In this document: piece by piece, positions 1 through 7,458 of the stretch | How positions within the stretch are numbered: the first letter of the stretch is position 1 | How the letters are laid out: each line of letters begins with the position of its first letter | DNA from: Paenibacillus sp. CC-CFT747 | GTDB taxonomy: Bacteria > Bacillota > Bacilli > Paenibacillales > NBRC-103111 | Assembly (NCBI GenBank): GCA_030323305.1 | Contig: CP106741.1 | Location: 2,031,001-2,095,000, forward strand | DNA: 64,000 nucleotides | Direction of reading: 5' to 3' | Program-made: the position numbers and the translations under genes | Notes under the pieces: model-generated | What the model saw: the letters and a program-made list of their open reading frames with translations, nothing else | Database searches by the model: none | What the model was told of the DNA's origin: nothing

Positions 1-1
1 G

Positions 2-382
2 AACGGCCAAGCCCCCGACCTGATCACCTTCACCCCGGTTAACGAGCAGCGTCTCCTGGAGCGCGGCTTCAACCAGGCCGAACAGCTGGCCCGGCATCTG
101 GGCCGAGAGGTTAAGCGGCCGGTCGTTCCTCTGCTGAGACGGGTCCGCTATACCGGGAAGCAGAGCTTCAAGACCCGGGCGGAGCGGCTGGCGGATCTCG
201 CGGGGGCTTTTTCCCTGGAAGAAGATGCGGTTCGGAGGCTGAGGGCTGGCCATCATGGCAGTCCGCTTCGGATCGTCCTGGTGGACGACATCTACACGAC
301 GGGGAGCACGCTTAACCAATGCTCGGCTGTCATCTGCTCGGCCCTCCCGGCAGAAGTCTATGGTTTGGCCTGGGCCAGGTAA
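2..382 (+). CDS. comFC: ComF-family phosphoribosyltransferase-like protein, C-terminal part
   Basis: This is the 3' end of a gene that begins before the window. The readable 126 residues form a type I phosphoribosyltransferase fold. The PRPP-binding loop IVLVDDIYTTGSTLNQC sits near the end, preceded by the ERGFNQAEQLA segment typical of ComFC/GntX. ComFC works with the ComFA ATPase in DNA uptake during competence. The family assignment and the following yvyF-flgM order match B. subtilis. The N-terminal zinc finger usual for the family lies outside the window. The enzymatic substrate, if any, is not established. Confidence 0.93.
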   Translation, partial: NGQAPDLITFTPVNEQRLLERGFNQAEQLARHLGREVKRPVVPLLRRVRYTGKQSFKTRAERLADLAGAFSLEEDAVRRLRAGHHGSPLRIVLVDDIYTTGSTLNQCSAVICSALPAEVYGLAWAR

Positions 383-513
383 CCCGGATAGTAGGTAAAT
401 CTATACAAACCCGCCGCGTTTGCTGTACACTATAGGCAGCCGGAAGGCTGCTTGTCCGGCTGCACGCCGGAGTCCTTTTTCAAAGGGAATATAGAAGCAG
501 GGGGCTTGATTTC

Positions 514-933
514 ATGAGCTTAAATGTTGACAACTGTCCGCGCTGCGGAAAAATGTACCAGAAGAACCCTAGGGACCTGTGTCCGTCCTGCATCAAGGAA
601 ATGGACCTCCAATACGAGAAATGCATCGCCCACTTGCGGGCCAACCGGGGAATCGACCTCCAAGAGCTGAGCGAAGCGACCGGGGTACCGGTCCGGCAGA
701 TCATCAAGTTTATCCGCGAGGGACGCATTTCCATTATCAACACGCCGAATATCCATTACCCTTGCGAGGTATGCGGAGGCCCGATCCGGGACCAGGCTAT
801 CTGCGACTCCTGCCGGCAGCGCCTTTCGAAGGAAGTCTCCAACACGCTCGAGGACGAGAAGAGAAGGGAAGAGCTTCGGCGGCGGCAGAACCAGACGGGC
901 TTTAACATCAGCGAACGGCTGAGGGACCGGTAA
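514..933 (+). CDS. yvyF: flagellar operon zinc-ribbon protein YvyF
   Basis: A 139-residue protein of the TIGR03826 (YvyF) flagellar-operon family. An N-terminal zinc ribbon is visible (CPRC at residues 8-11, CPSC at 23-26). It is followed by a helical region with a helix-turn-helix-like stretch (LQELSEATGVPVRQIIKFIR), then a second Cys cluster (CEVCGG and CDSC, about residues 87-105). The tail is charged and probably helical. It lies between comFC and flgM as in Bacillus. Its molecular role is not firmly known; a regulatory role in flagellar gene expression has been proposed from its position and fold. The ATG follows a weakly matching ribosome site (AGCAGGGGG). Confidence 0.9.
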   Translation: MSLNVDNCPRCGKMYQKNPRDLCPSCIKEMDLQYEKCIAHLRANRGIDLQELSEATGVPVRQIIKFIREGRISIINTPNIHYPCEVCGGPIRDQAICDSCRQRLSKEVSNTLEDEKRREELRRRQNQTGFNISERLRDR

Positions 934-936
934 CGC

Positions 937-951
937 TTTTTTCGACAAAAA
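937..951 (-). promoter_or_regulatory. candidate Spo0A box (0A box) after yvyF
   Basis: Read on the minus strand, the sequence is TTTTTGTCGAAAAAA. It contains the complete TGTCGAA core and the flanking A/T tracts of the Spo0A consensus. It begins just after the yvyF stop codon and lies about 120 bp upstream of the flgM promoter. A nearly identical 14-mer sits upstream of fliW at 5114-5127. The match is seen directly; binding is inferred. Confidence 0.5.
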
Positions 952-1050
952 GGCCACGCTTCGTATGGGACTGGGGTCTCGTCTTTACCCGTGGGCAGCG
1001 GCGGAACGGCCGCCGGATAAGGAACATGTACCCAATTTCGCAAGATCATC

Positions 1051-1078
1051 TAACATATAAGGATTCGGCTGCCGATAA
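1051..1078 (+). promoter_or_regulatory. candidate sigma-D promoter for flgM
   Basis: TAAC (1051-1054), a 16-base spacer and GCCGATAA (1071-1078) resemble the sigma-D consensus TAAA-N15-GCCGATAT. In B. subtilis flgM has a sigma-D promoter at the equivalent place. The -10 element coincides with the left arm of a terminator hairpin, so transcripts started here (predicted about 1085) would lack that arm. Confidence 0.6.
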
Positions 1079-1110
1079 TAGGAGTAAGGATTATCGGTGT
1101 TTTTTTATTT
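1072..1110 (+). terminator. rho-independent terminator upstream of flgM
   Basis: CCGATAAT (1072-1079) pairs with ATTATCGG (1090-1097) around a 10-base loop and is followed by TGTTTTTTTATTT. It should stop read-through from comFC-yvyF. Its 5' arm overlaps the sigma-D -10 element of flgM. Confidence 0.75.
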
Positions 1111-1134
1111 ATAACCGAATGAGGTGAACTGACC

Positions 1135-1413
1135 ATGAAAATTAACGAAACTCCAAGAGTAGGAAACGTTAACCCCTATAAGAGACAACAGCAGGAGGCC
1201 CGAGAGGCTCTAACGACCGGAAAGAAGGGGAAAGCGAAGGACGAGGTGCAGATATCCGCGGAAGCCAAGGAGCTGCAGGAAGCCCAAGGGACCCAGCAGA
1301 GCGCCGAGCTGCGCAGCAAACGGATCGCCGAGCTGAAGCAAGCGGTCAGCACCGGAACGTATCATGTGGATGCCGGCAAGATCGCCGAGAAGCTTCTCCC
1401 TTACATCAAGTAA
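1135..1413 (+). CDS. flgM: anti-sigma-D factor FlgM
   Basis: A 92-residue FlgM. It binds sigma-D (FliA-type) in the cytoplasm and holds it inactive until the hook-basal body is complete. The N terminus MKINETPRVGNVNPYKRQQQ and the C-terminal helix with KRIAELKQAVSTGTYHVDAGKIAEKLL are diagnostic. It is small and highly charged, as expected of a largely disordered anti-sigma factor. The ATG is preceded by GAGGTGAA. It opens a late flagellar cluster behind its own candidate sigma-D promoter and is followed closely by flgN. Confidence 0.95.
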   Translation: MKINETPRVGNVNPYKRQQQEAREALTTGKKGKAKDEVQISAEAKELQEAQGTQQSAELRSKRIAELKQAVSTGTYHVDAGKIAEKLLPYIK

Positions 1414-1444
1414 ACGCAAACCATAAAGAAATCAGGTGAACCGC

Positions 1445-1945
1445 ATGGCGCTTCAAGGATTAATCGAATCGATGGAGAAACTGACCGCCCTCCACGGCAT
1501 GCTGATCGAGCTCGGCAAGCAGAAAACAAGTGTCCTCGTCCATAACGAGGTCGAGCAGCTCAACCGGCTGGTCCAGCAGGAATCCCAGGTGGTCCGGCAG
1601 ATCACGGAATGGAACGGCAAGCGGGAGGCGGCGGTCATGGAGTTCCTGCTTCACAAAGGCTTCCGGCCGAGCCCGAACGTGACCGTAAGCGAGCTGACGA
1701 AGCTGATTTTTAACGCGGAGGAGAAGCAGACCGTGCTGAACCTTCAGCAGCTCCTGTTGGGCCGGATTACCGAGCTCCGCCAGCTGAATGCGGTCAACCA
1801 GCAGCTGATCGAGCAGTCGCTGGCTTTTATCGATTACTCCTTGGATGTCGTACTGGGTCCCCCGGAGGACGAGGCGGTTTACCGCAATCCGATGCAGCAG
1901 AACTCCCGTGCGAAGCGCAACGGTTATTTTGATACAAGAGCATAA
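1445..1945 (+). CDS. flgN: FlgN-type export chaperone for FlgK/FlgL
   Basis: A 166-residue, strongly alpha-helical FlgN (YvyG) protein, the cytoplasmic chaperone of the hook-filament junction proteins FlgK and FlgL, which follow it. I chose ATG 1445 because AGGTGA at 1434-1439 lies at proper distance; the in-frame GTG at 1436 overlaps that ribosome site. The sequence shows the FlgN-like long helices, the MEKLTALHGMLIELGKQKTS start and a C-terminal LxAVNxQLIEQSLxFIDYSL helix. Assignment rests on family pattern and position between flgM and flgK. Confidence 0.9.
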   Translation: MALQGLIESMEKLTALHGMLIELGKQKTSVLVHNEVEQLNRLVQQESQVVRQITEWNGKREAAVMEFLLHKGFRPSPNVTVSELTKLIFNAEEKQTVLNLQQLLLGRITELRQLNAVNQQLIEQSLAFIDYSLDVVLGPPEDEAVYRNPMQQNSRAKRNGYFDTRA

Positions 1946-1978
1946 GGCCGCCGTCCGGCCGCAGGAAGGAAGTACCGC

Positions 1979-3525
1979 ATGAGATCAACTTTTCACAGTC
2001 TGGAAATATCGAAGAGGGCGTTGTTCACCCAGCAGGCCGCTCTTTCCACCACGGGGCATAACATTGCCAACGCCAACACGGAGGGCTATTCCCGTCAGGT
2101 CGTCAACATGAAGGCGGCGCGCCCGATCGAAGCGGTGGGGCTTTCGCATTCCACGGCTCCTGGTCAGCTCGGCATGGGGGTCGAATTCGATTCGATCACC
2201 CGAATCCGCGAGAAGTTTCTGGACGATCAGTTCCGTAACGAGAACAAATCCTTGGGCAGCTGGTCGGTCCGTCAGGATACGCTCGAGAAGCTGGAGACGA
2301 TCCTCGCCGAGCCTTCGGAAACGGGGATACGAACGGTCGTCAACAATTTCTTCAAGGCGTGGTCCGATCTCAGCAAGGACCCGGAGAAGACCGACGGCCG
2401 CAAAATCGTCCGGGAAGCCGCCATGGCCATGGCCGATGCCTTCAATACGACGAGCCGCCAGCTGGAGGACCTGAAGGGGGACCTTACGGCGAACATTAAC
2501 GTCAAAATCAGCCAGGTGAACACCCAGATCGATTCGATCTCTAGGCTGAATGCCGAGATCCAGCGGGTTGAGGGCTTGGGGGACAACGCCAACGACCTGA
2601 GGGACCAGCGGGACCTGTTGACCGATCAGCTTTCGAAGATCGTCAACATTCAAGTGCAGGACTCCCCCAAGGCTATACGATCACGATGGGATCGGCTGCT
2701 TTGGTAGAAGGAGCGCAAGCGACCCCGTTAACCGTGGATTCCGTCAATGCCGCGTATGGTTCGGGCGCTCTGAACAATGGAGAAATCCATGGAATGATTC
2801 TGTCCCGGGACAAGTATGTCGCCGATTACCAGAACCAGATCGATACGCTGGTTAACACCATTGCCAATGGAGAAATCGAGATCACGATTCCGAAGGGCTC
2901 GGTTCTTCCCAACAACACGGTTCTGGGCAATAAAACCTACACTGGAGCGGACCGTGAACTTAAGGAAGACCTGACGGTTAAGGTTAACGGCCTGAACGGG
3001 CTGCACAAGCTCGGGTATATCTTCAGCGATACGCCGACGGCGGCGGGAGACTTCTTCACCGGGACGACGGGGGCGACCTTTCAGGTGAACCCGGATATCG
3101 TCAAGAATGCAAACCTGATCGCCACCTCGCTCCGGACAACGGGAACCGGTACATCCGATACCGTAATCAGCGGGAACAACACGATGGCCCTGCTCATCTC
3201 CGGCTTGACCAACACCAAGTTCACGTTCCCGGCAGCCGTCGCCGGAACCCCGGACACGAAGGCAACGGTCGACGACTTTTTCCGTTCTACGGTAGGCCAG
3301 TTAGGCGTACAAACCCAGGAGGCCACCCGCCAGGCGGGCAATCAGAGGGTCCTCACCGACCAGGTGGATTCCAGAAGACAATCCGTCAGTCAGGTGTCCT
3401 TGGACGAGGAAATGTCCAACATGATCAAGTTCCAGCATGCTTACAATGCGGCGGCACGCGCCATGACCACGTTCGACGAAATGCTGGACAAGGTCATCAA
3501 CAGCATGGGAGTCGTAGGCAGATAA
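1979..3525 (+). CDS. flgK: flagellar hook-associated protein FlgK (frameshifted in this sequence)
   Basis: FlgK is the first hook-filament junction protein, secreted through the flagellar type III pathway. Residues 1-230 carry the conserved N-terminal helix region (FHSLEISKRALFTQQAALSTTGHNIANANTEGYSRQ). The C-terminal part has the matching coiled region ending MTTFDEMLDKVINSMGVVGR. One base is missing near 2670: the frame runs into IRSRWDRLLW-stop, while the next frame resumes with a TITMGSAAL-like segment. Restoring one base gives about 515 residues, normal for Bacillales FlgK. flgL follows within 40 bp. I regard the break as a probable sequence error, since the downstream half is fully conserved. 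Confidence 0.93.
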
Positions 3526-3562
3526 TGGCTGCCCTATCAAGCTGACAAAAGGTGGATAAGAA

Positions 3563-4477
3563 ATGCCCTATAGAGTAACGCAAGGTATGATGAGCAGCCA
3601 GCTCATGCGCAACCTGAACGCCAACCTGCACCGGATGGACAAATGGCAGAACCAGATGTCGACCGGACGCAAAATCAACGCGCCTTCGGACGATCCCGTC
3701 GGCATTACCTTCTCCATGCGGTACCGCAGCGAGCTGACGGCGAACGACCAGTACCAGCGCAACGTGGACAGCGCCGTCTCCTGGCTGGATTACACGGATA
3801 CGACGATGAACCAGGCAGGAAGTGTCCTGCAGCGGCTTAGGGAGCTCGCGGTACAGGGCTCGAACGGAACGAACCCGGATACGGCGATGAAATCCATTCA
3901 GAGCGAAGTGGGCGAGCTGTACAACCAGATGATCGATATCGCCAACTCGACGTTTAACGGGAAGGCGGTCTTTAACGGCCAGAACACAACCCAAGCTCCG
4001 TACCCGAAGACGGGAATCGCGGATCTGGATTTGACGACGCTTAAGCCGGCGGATTCCGGAGAGATCAAGTACGAGGTCGGAGCGGGGATCAAGTTGCCGA
4101 TCAACGTCAACGGCAACGAGGTGTTCGGCGGGACGACCGAGACGGACAGCATTTTTCAAATCTTCAAGGAGCTTCATACGGCGCTGGGCAGCAGTGATTA
4201 TTCCGCGGTCTCTTCCCTCATCGGAAAGATTGACAGCCGCAACGATAAGTTCCTGGAAACCCGCTCCCAGGTAGGGGCGCGGATGAACCGGATCGACCTG
4301 ATCCAGGGGCGGCTGGCGGACATCAACATCAACCTCCAGAGCCTTCAGTCCAAGACCGAAGACGCCGATATGGCGGAGGTTATCACCAACATGAAGATGG
4401 ATGAGAACGTGTACCAAGCCTCCTTGTCCGTCGGCTCCAAGCTCATTCAGCCGAGCCTGGTGGATTTCCTGAGATAG
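3563..4477 (+). CDS. flgL: flagellar hook-associated protein FlgL
   Basis: A 304-residue FlgL (HAP3), the second hook-filament junction protein, which forms the platform for flagellin. It has the flagellin-like N-terminal helices (MPYRVTQGMMSSQLMRNL, then QMSTGRKINAPSDDPVG). The C-terminal helix pair ends DENVYQASLSVGSKLIQPSLVDFLR. The variable centre is short. It lies directly downstream of flgK, and length and order match Bacillus. A GGTGG ribosome site precedes the ATG. Confidence 0.95.
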   Translation: MPYRVTQGMMSSQLMRNLNANLHRMDKWQNQMSTGRKINAPSDDPVGITFSMRYRSELTANDQYQRNVDSAVSWLDYTDTTMNQAGSVLQRLRELAVQGSNGTNPDTAMKSIQSEVGELYNQMIDIANSTFNGKAVFNGQNTTQAPYPKTGIADLDLTTLKPADSGEIKYEVGAGIKLPINVNGNEVFGGTTETDSIFQIFKELHTALGSSDYSAVSSLIGKIDSRNDKFLETRSQVGARMNRIDLIQGRLADININLQSLQSKTEDADMAEVITNMKMDENVYQASLSVGSKLIQPSLVDFLR

Positions 4478-4490
4478 GAGGGGACGGGCC

Positions 4491-5060
4491 GTGGTTTCCA
4501 TTCCCCAGCTTCAAATTCGCCAGCAGTACGGTCGTATTGGAATTGACGCGGATCCGGGCCGGCAGAGCATCGAACAGCCGAAGGCCGAGGTGCAGATCAA
4601 GACCACACCGGCCAAGCTGGACATTCATTCCCCGCAGGGCGAGCTGGAGATTGATCAGAGCCGGGCGTGGGACGCTCTTGGCAAGGGCAACATCCTGGAA
4701 TCGATGCATCGCATCTATTCCCAGGCGCACGAGATCCTGCTGCAGGGGATTGCTCACCGGGTGGAGTACGGCAACCGCCTGGCGGACATCTCCAAGCCCG
4801 GCAATCCCATTGCCGATAATGCCGAGCAGGAGGCGTATCATTTTCCCGAGTTCGATTATTATGGCCCGGCTTCCATGGACAACGTGGATATTCGGTATAC
4901 CGCTCACAAGCCCGAGATTCAGGTGACGGAGGGCCGCGTGGATATTAACGTAATTCCTCATAAGCCGGTAATCGAGTACATTAGAGGGAAGCTGGACATT
5001 TACATGCAGCAGTACCCCAAGGTGGAATATATTCCGCCTACTATTGATACCGTCAGGTAG
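4491..5060 (+). CDS. yviE: YviE-like DUF6470 flagellar-operon protein
   Basis: A 189-residue protein with a GTG start after AGGAGGGG. The N terminus (IPQLQIRQQYGRIGIDADPG) and repeated short motifs of the type xxVQIxTxPAKLDIHSPQGELEID, later PEIQVTEGRVDINV and KPVIEYIRGKLDIY, are typical of the DUF6470/YviE family between flgL and fliW. The repeats suggest a beta-rich protein. No catalytic motif, signal peptide or membrane segment is seen. Its function is unknown; the conserved position implies a flagellar role. Confidence 0.85.
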   Translation: MVSIPQLQIRQQYGRIGIDADPGRQSIEQPKAEVQIKTTPAKLDIHSPQGELEIDQSRAWDALGKGNILESMHRIYSQAHEILLQGIAHRVEYGNRLADISKPGNPIADNAEQEAYHFPEFDYYGPASMDNVDIRYTAHKPEIQVTEGRVDINVIPHKPVIEYIRGKLDIYMQQYPKVEYIPPTIDTVR

Positions 5061-5085
5061 ACTTTCTTCATAGCAAAGGCTGGAC

Positions 5086-5110
5086 AGGACGGGGATTCTC
5101 CGTCTTTTTT
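5086..5110 (+). terminator. weak terminator after yviE
   Basis: GACGG (5088-5092), a seven-base loop and CCGTC (5100-5104) are followed by six T residues. The stem is short, so termination may be partial and some read-through into fliW is likely. Confidence 0.5.
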
Positions 5111-5113
5111 GGC

Positions 5114-5127
5114 TTTTTTCGACAAAA
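5114..5127 (-). promoter_or_regulatory. candidate Spo0A box upstream of fliW
   Basis: The minus strand reads TTTTGTCGAAAAAA, a full TGTCGAA core with flanking A/T tracts. It lies just after the yviE terminator and 70 bp before fliW. It is nearly identical to the element at 937-951. A regulatory role in fliW-csrA transcription is inferred only. Confidence 0.5.
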
Positions 5128-5198
5128 GGGCAGGAAACCTTTGTTTTCTTGTAGAAAACCCCATGAGGAAACAACCTGCTTAAGAGAGGATGAGGGAC

Positions 5199-5636
5199 GT
5201 GTTAGTAACCACCCGTTGGTTTGGTGACATAGAGGTGCAGGAAGACGAGATTTTTACTTTTCCGCAGGGGCTTCCGGGGTTTCCGGACCATCAGCGGTTT
5301 ATGATCATTCGCAACGAGGGAGAGGTTCCGGTCTCATACCTTCAGTCGGTGGACGAGGGAGAGCTGACGTTTATTCTCGCCGATCCGTTCTACTTCTTCC
5401 CGGGGTACCAGGTGGAGCTGACCGAAGGAATGAAAGAGGAATTGGGCATGCCGGAGCCAGAGGACCTCGTCATCATGGTGATCCTTTCGGTGCCGGATTC
5501 CTTAGAGGACGCCACCGCCAATCTGCTTGCTCCCCTGGCCATTCATACGAAGACCCGAACCGGCAAGCAGCTCGTCCTTCACCAGTCGGAGTATAAGACG
5601 AAGCACAAGCTCATTCCCGAGAACCAAGGAGGCTGA
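5199..5636 (+). CDS. fliW: flagellar assembly factor FliW
   Basis: About 145 residues. FliW is an allosteric antagonist of CsrA and also binds flagellin, coupling filament assembly to hag translation. The sequence LVTTRWFGDIEVQEDEIFTF with PQGLPGFPDHQRF is diagnostic. I prefer GTG 5199 because AGAGAGG at 5184-5190 is at good distance; an ATG at 5190 overlaps that ribosome site and would add three residues. It is followed 5 bp later by csrA, so the FliW-CsrA pair is translationally close. Candidate Spo0A box and weak terminator lie upstream. Confidence 0.94.
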   Translation: MLVTTRWFGDIEVQEDEIFTFPQGLPGFPDHQRFMIIRNEGEVPVSYLQSVDEGELTFILADPFYFFPGYQVELTEGMKEELGMPEPEDLVIMVILSVPDSLEDATANLLAPLAIHTKTRTGKQLVLHQSEYKTKHKLIPENQGG

Positions 5637-5641
5637 ACCCG

Positions 5642-5875
5642 ATGCTAGTTCTATCCAGGAAAAAGGGAGAGTCGATCATGATCGGCGACGGAATCGAGCT
5701 GATCGTTCTCGGCACCGAAGGCGATACGGTCAAAATCGGCATCAATGCGCCCAAACAGGTGGAGGTTTATCGCAAGGAAGTGTACCTCGCGATCCAGCAA
5801 TCCAACCGGGAAGCCTCCCGGAGCAGCATGATTGGACGAGATTTAAGTGGGTTAATACGTAAAACGGAGAAATAA
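5642..5875 (+). CDS. csrA: carbon storage regulator CsrA
   Basis: A 77-residue RNA-binding dimer protein with the canonical start MLVLSRKKGESIMIGDGIEL and the core VKIGINAPKQVEVYRKEVY. In Bacillus CsrA blocks the hag ribosome-binding site and is sequestered by FliW, the preceding gene. The hag gene follows 200 bp downstream with several GGA motifs in its leader, so the FliW-CsrA-Hag circuit appears complete here. The C-terminal extension (SSMIGRDLSGLIRKTEK) is of usual Bacillales length. Confidence 0.96.
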   Translation: MLVLSRKKGESIMIGDGIELIVLGTEGDTVKIGINAPKQVEVYRKEVYLAIQQSNREASRSSMIGRDLSGLIRKTEK

Positions 5876-5963
5876 GGAGATAATTAGGTGATTAAGGTAG
5901 TTAAGTGAAGTAATACCTTGAGAATTTGATGATTTTGCCATAATTCTGCCGTTTTTTCTCATC

Positions 5964-5989
5964 TCAAGCCCTCCCGGTTTTAACGATAT
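5964..5989 (+). promoter_or_regulatory. candidate sigma-D promoter of hag
   Basis: TCAA (5964-5967), 14 bases and AACGATAT (5982-5989) approximate the sigma-D consensus TAAA-N15-GCCGATAT (six of eight bases in the -10). Predicted start near 5996 gives a leader of about 87 bases. Flagellin genes are classically sigma-D dependent; the match itself is imperfect. Confidence 0.45.
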
Positions 5990-5995
5990 ATCTAT

Positions 5996-6082
5996 CATAA
6001 GGAATTCAGTCGGGCGGCCGACCGGCTGGATCTCCTGGTCCACATGGAAGTGGAGAACTTAACTCAGGGAGGAATTATTGAA
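5996..6082 (+). promoter_or_regulatory. hag leader with candidate CsrA-binding GGA motifs
   Basis: The predicted 5' leader of flagellin contains GGA motifs at 6001, 6028, 6046, 6052, 6068 and 6071. The last two lie in the ribosome-binding site AGGGAGGA (6066-6073). Two or more GGA sites, one of them over the Shine-Dalgarno sequence, are what CsrA uses to repress hag in B. subtilis. A small hairpin TCGG-GCGG-CCGA lies near the 5' end. Occupancy is inferred. Confidence 0.5.
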
Positions 6083-7297
6083 ATGAGAATTAACCACAAC
6101 ATCGCTTCACTGAACACTTACCGTCAGCTGAGCAGCAACACGGCGGCTACGAACAAATCGATCGAGAAACTGTCTTCTGGTCTTCGCATCAACCGTGCCG
6201 GCGACGATGCCGCTGGTCTGGCGATTTCCGAGAAAATGCGCGGACAGATCCGTGGTCTAGACATGGCAGGAAAGAATGCTCAAGATAGCATTTCCTTGAT
6301 CCAGACGGCTGAGGGCGCATTGAACGAAACACACAGCATTCTTCAGCGTATGCGTGAACTTTCCGTTCAATCTTCTAACGATACGAACACCGATTCGGAT
6401 CGTAAAGAACTGCAAGCTGAAGTTAAGCAGTTGGTAACTGAGCTGGACCGCATCGGGAATACTACCGAGTTTAACACTAAGAAACTGCTGGACGGTTCCG
6501 CTAAAGGCGTAACGGAGAAGGTAGAAGGAACAGCGTCTGTAAACAATAACTCCGGGGTTACCATTGCACAATCAGCAATTGACGCTTTGAATGACGCAGC
6601 AAAAGATGACACAGCTGGAGCAGAAACTACATCGCAAGTAAACGGAGCATACATGCTTGTAAGAGTTAGCGATGACGGTGATAACAGTACTTTCACATCT
6701 GCTGAATTTAAAGTTATTGGTCCAGATGGTCAAGATAGTACTGACATTACTGTAACCAGTGACACTGAGCTTACGTTTGGCACAAATATTTTTGAAAATA
6801 CTGCTCAAACCTTGGCTGTTAGTAGTTTGGATGGAGGTATGAAGGTTGGCGAAAGCATGACCTTCGTATTTGGTAAACATGAAGCAGCTAGCAGCGATCT
6901 TGCGGGTTCCATTATGACTCAAATCGGAGCGAATGCAGGTCAAACAGCATTCATTTCGATCGGTGACATGCGAGCTGATGCTCTGGGCGTTAAAGATCTT
7001 GATATTTCCTCCAAGTTTGGCGCTGCAACAGCGATCGAGACTGTTAACAATGCACTTCAAAAAGTATCATCGCAACGTTCTAGCCTCGGTGCTATGCAAA
7101 ACCGTCTGGAGCACACTATCAACAACCTGGGTGCCGCTTCCGAGAACCTGACGGCTGCTGAATCCCGTATCCGTGACGTTGATATGGCTAAAGAAATGAT
7201 GGAACAAACGAAGAACAACATCTTGGCCCAAGCTTCCCAAGCTATGCTTGCTCAAGCTAACCAACAACCTCAAGGCGTTCTGCAGCTTCTTCGTTAA
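6083..7297 (+). CDS. hag: flagellin
   Basis: Flagellin of 404 residues, starting at ATG 6083 behind AGGGAGGA. The conserved D0/D1 N terminus ([19 protein letters not shown] onward to about residue 142) and C terminus (from about 310, ending [14 protein letters not shown]) flank a variable centre. The centre (about 6530-6960) is visibly richer in A/T and uses different codons from the ends, as expected for an exchanged surface domain. The protein is longer than B. subtilis Hag (about 304 residues) because of this insert. It is secreted by the flagellar export machine. Expression is probably sigma-D driven and CsrA/FliW controlled. Confidence 0.96.
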   Translation: MRINHNIASLNTYRQLSSNTAATNKSIEKLSSGLRINRAGDDAAGLAISEKMRGQIRGLDMAGKNAQDSISLIQTAEGALNETHSILQRMRELSVQSSNDTNTDSDRKELQAEVKQLVTELDRIGNTTEFNTKKLLDGSAKGVTEKVEGTASVNNNSGVTIAQSAIDALNDAAKDDTAGAETTSQVNGAYMLVRVSDDGDNSTFTSAEFKVIGPDGQDSTDITVTSDTELTFGTNIFENTAQTLAVSSLDGGMKVGESMTFVFGKHEAASSDLAGSIMTQIGANAGQTAFISIGDMRADALGVKDLDISSKFGAATAIETVNNALQKVSSQRSSLGAMQNRLEHTINNLGAASENLTAAESRIRDVDMAKEMMEQTKNNILAQASQAMLAQANQQPQGVLQLLR

Positions 7298-7320
7298 TTC
7301 TGATCAACCTGCAATATTTA

Positions 7321-7354
7321 AGACCCTGGATCTTTTTCCAGGGTCTATTTTTTA
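7321..7354 (+). terminator. strong terminator after hag
   Basis: AGACCCTGG (7321-7329) pairs with CCAGGGTCT (7338-7346) around an eight-base loop, followed by ATTTTTTAT. It isolates the highly expressed flagellin transcript from fliD. Confidence 0.92.
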
Positions 7355-7397
7355 TCTCAATTGGTTTAATTGATAATATTTATCCCATTCTACCTAT

Positions 7398-7424
7398 TCA
7401 TTCACCTGGCCTAGATACCGATAT
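7398..7424 (+). promoter_or_regulatory. candidate sigma-D promoter of fliD
   Basis: ACCGATAT (7417-7424) matches seven of eight bases of the sigma-D -10 (GCCGATAT). The -35 region (TCAT near 7398) is weak. fliD starts 35 bp downstream and follows a strong terminator, so a promoter is required here. Confidence 0.45.
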
Positions 7425-7458
7425 AATTAGAAAAGAACGGAAGACAGGAGGGTTACGA

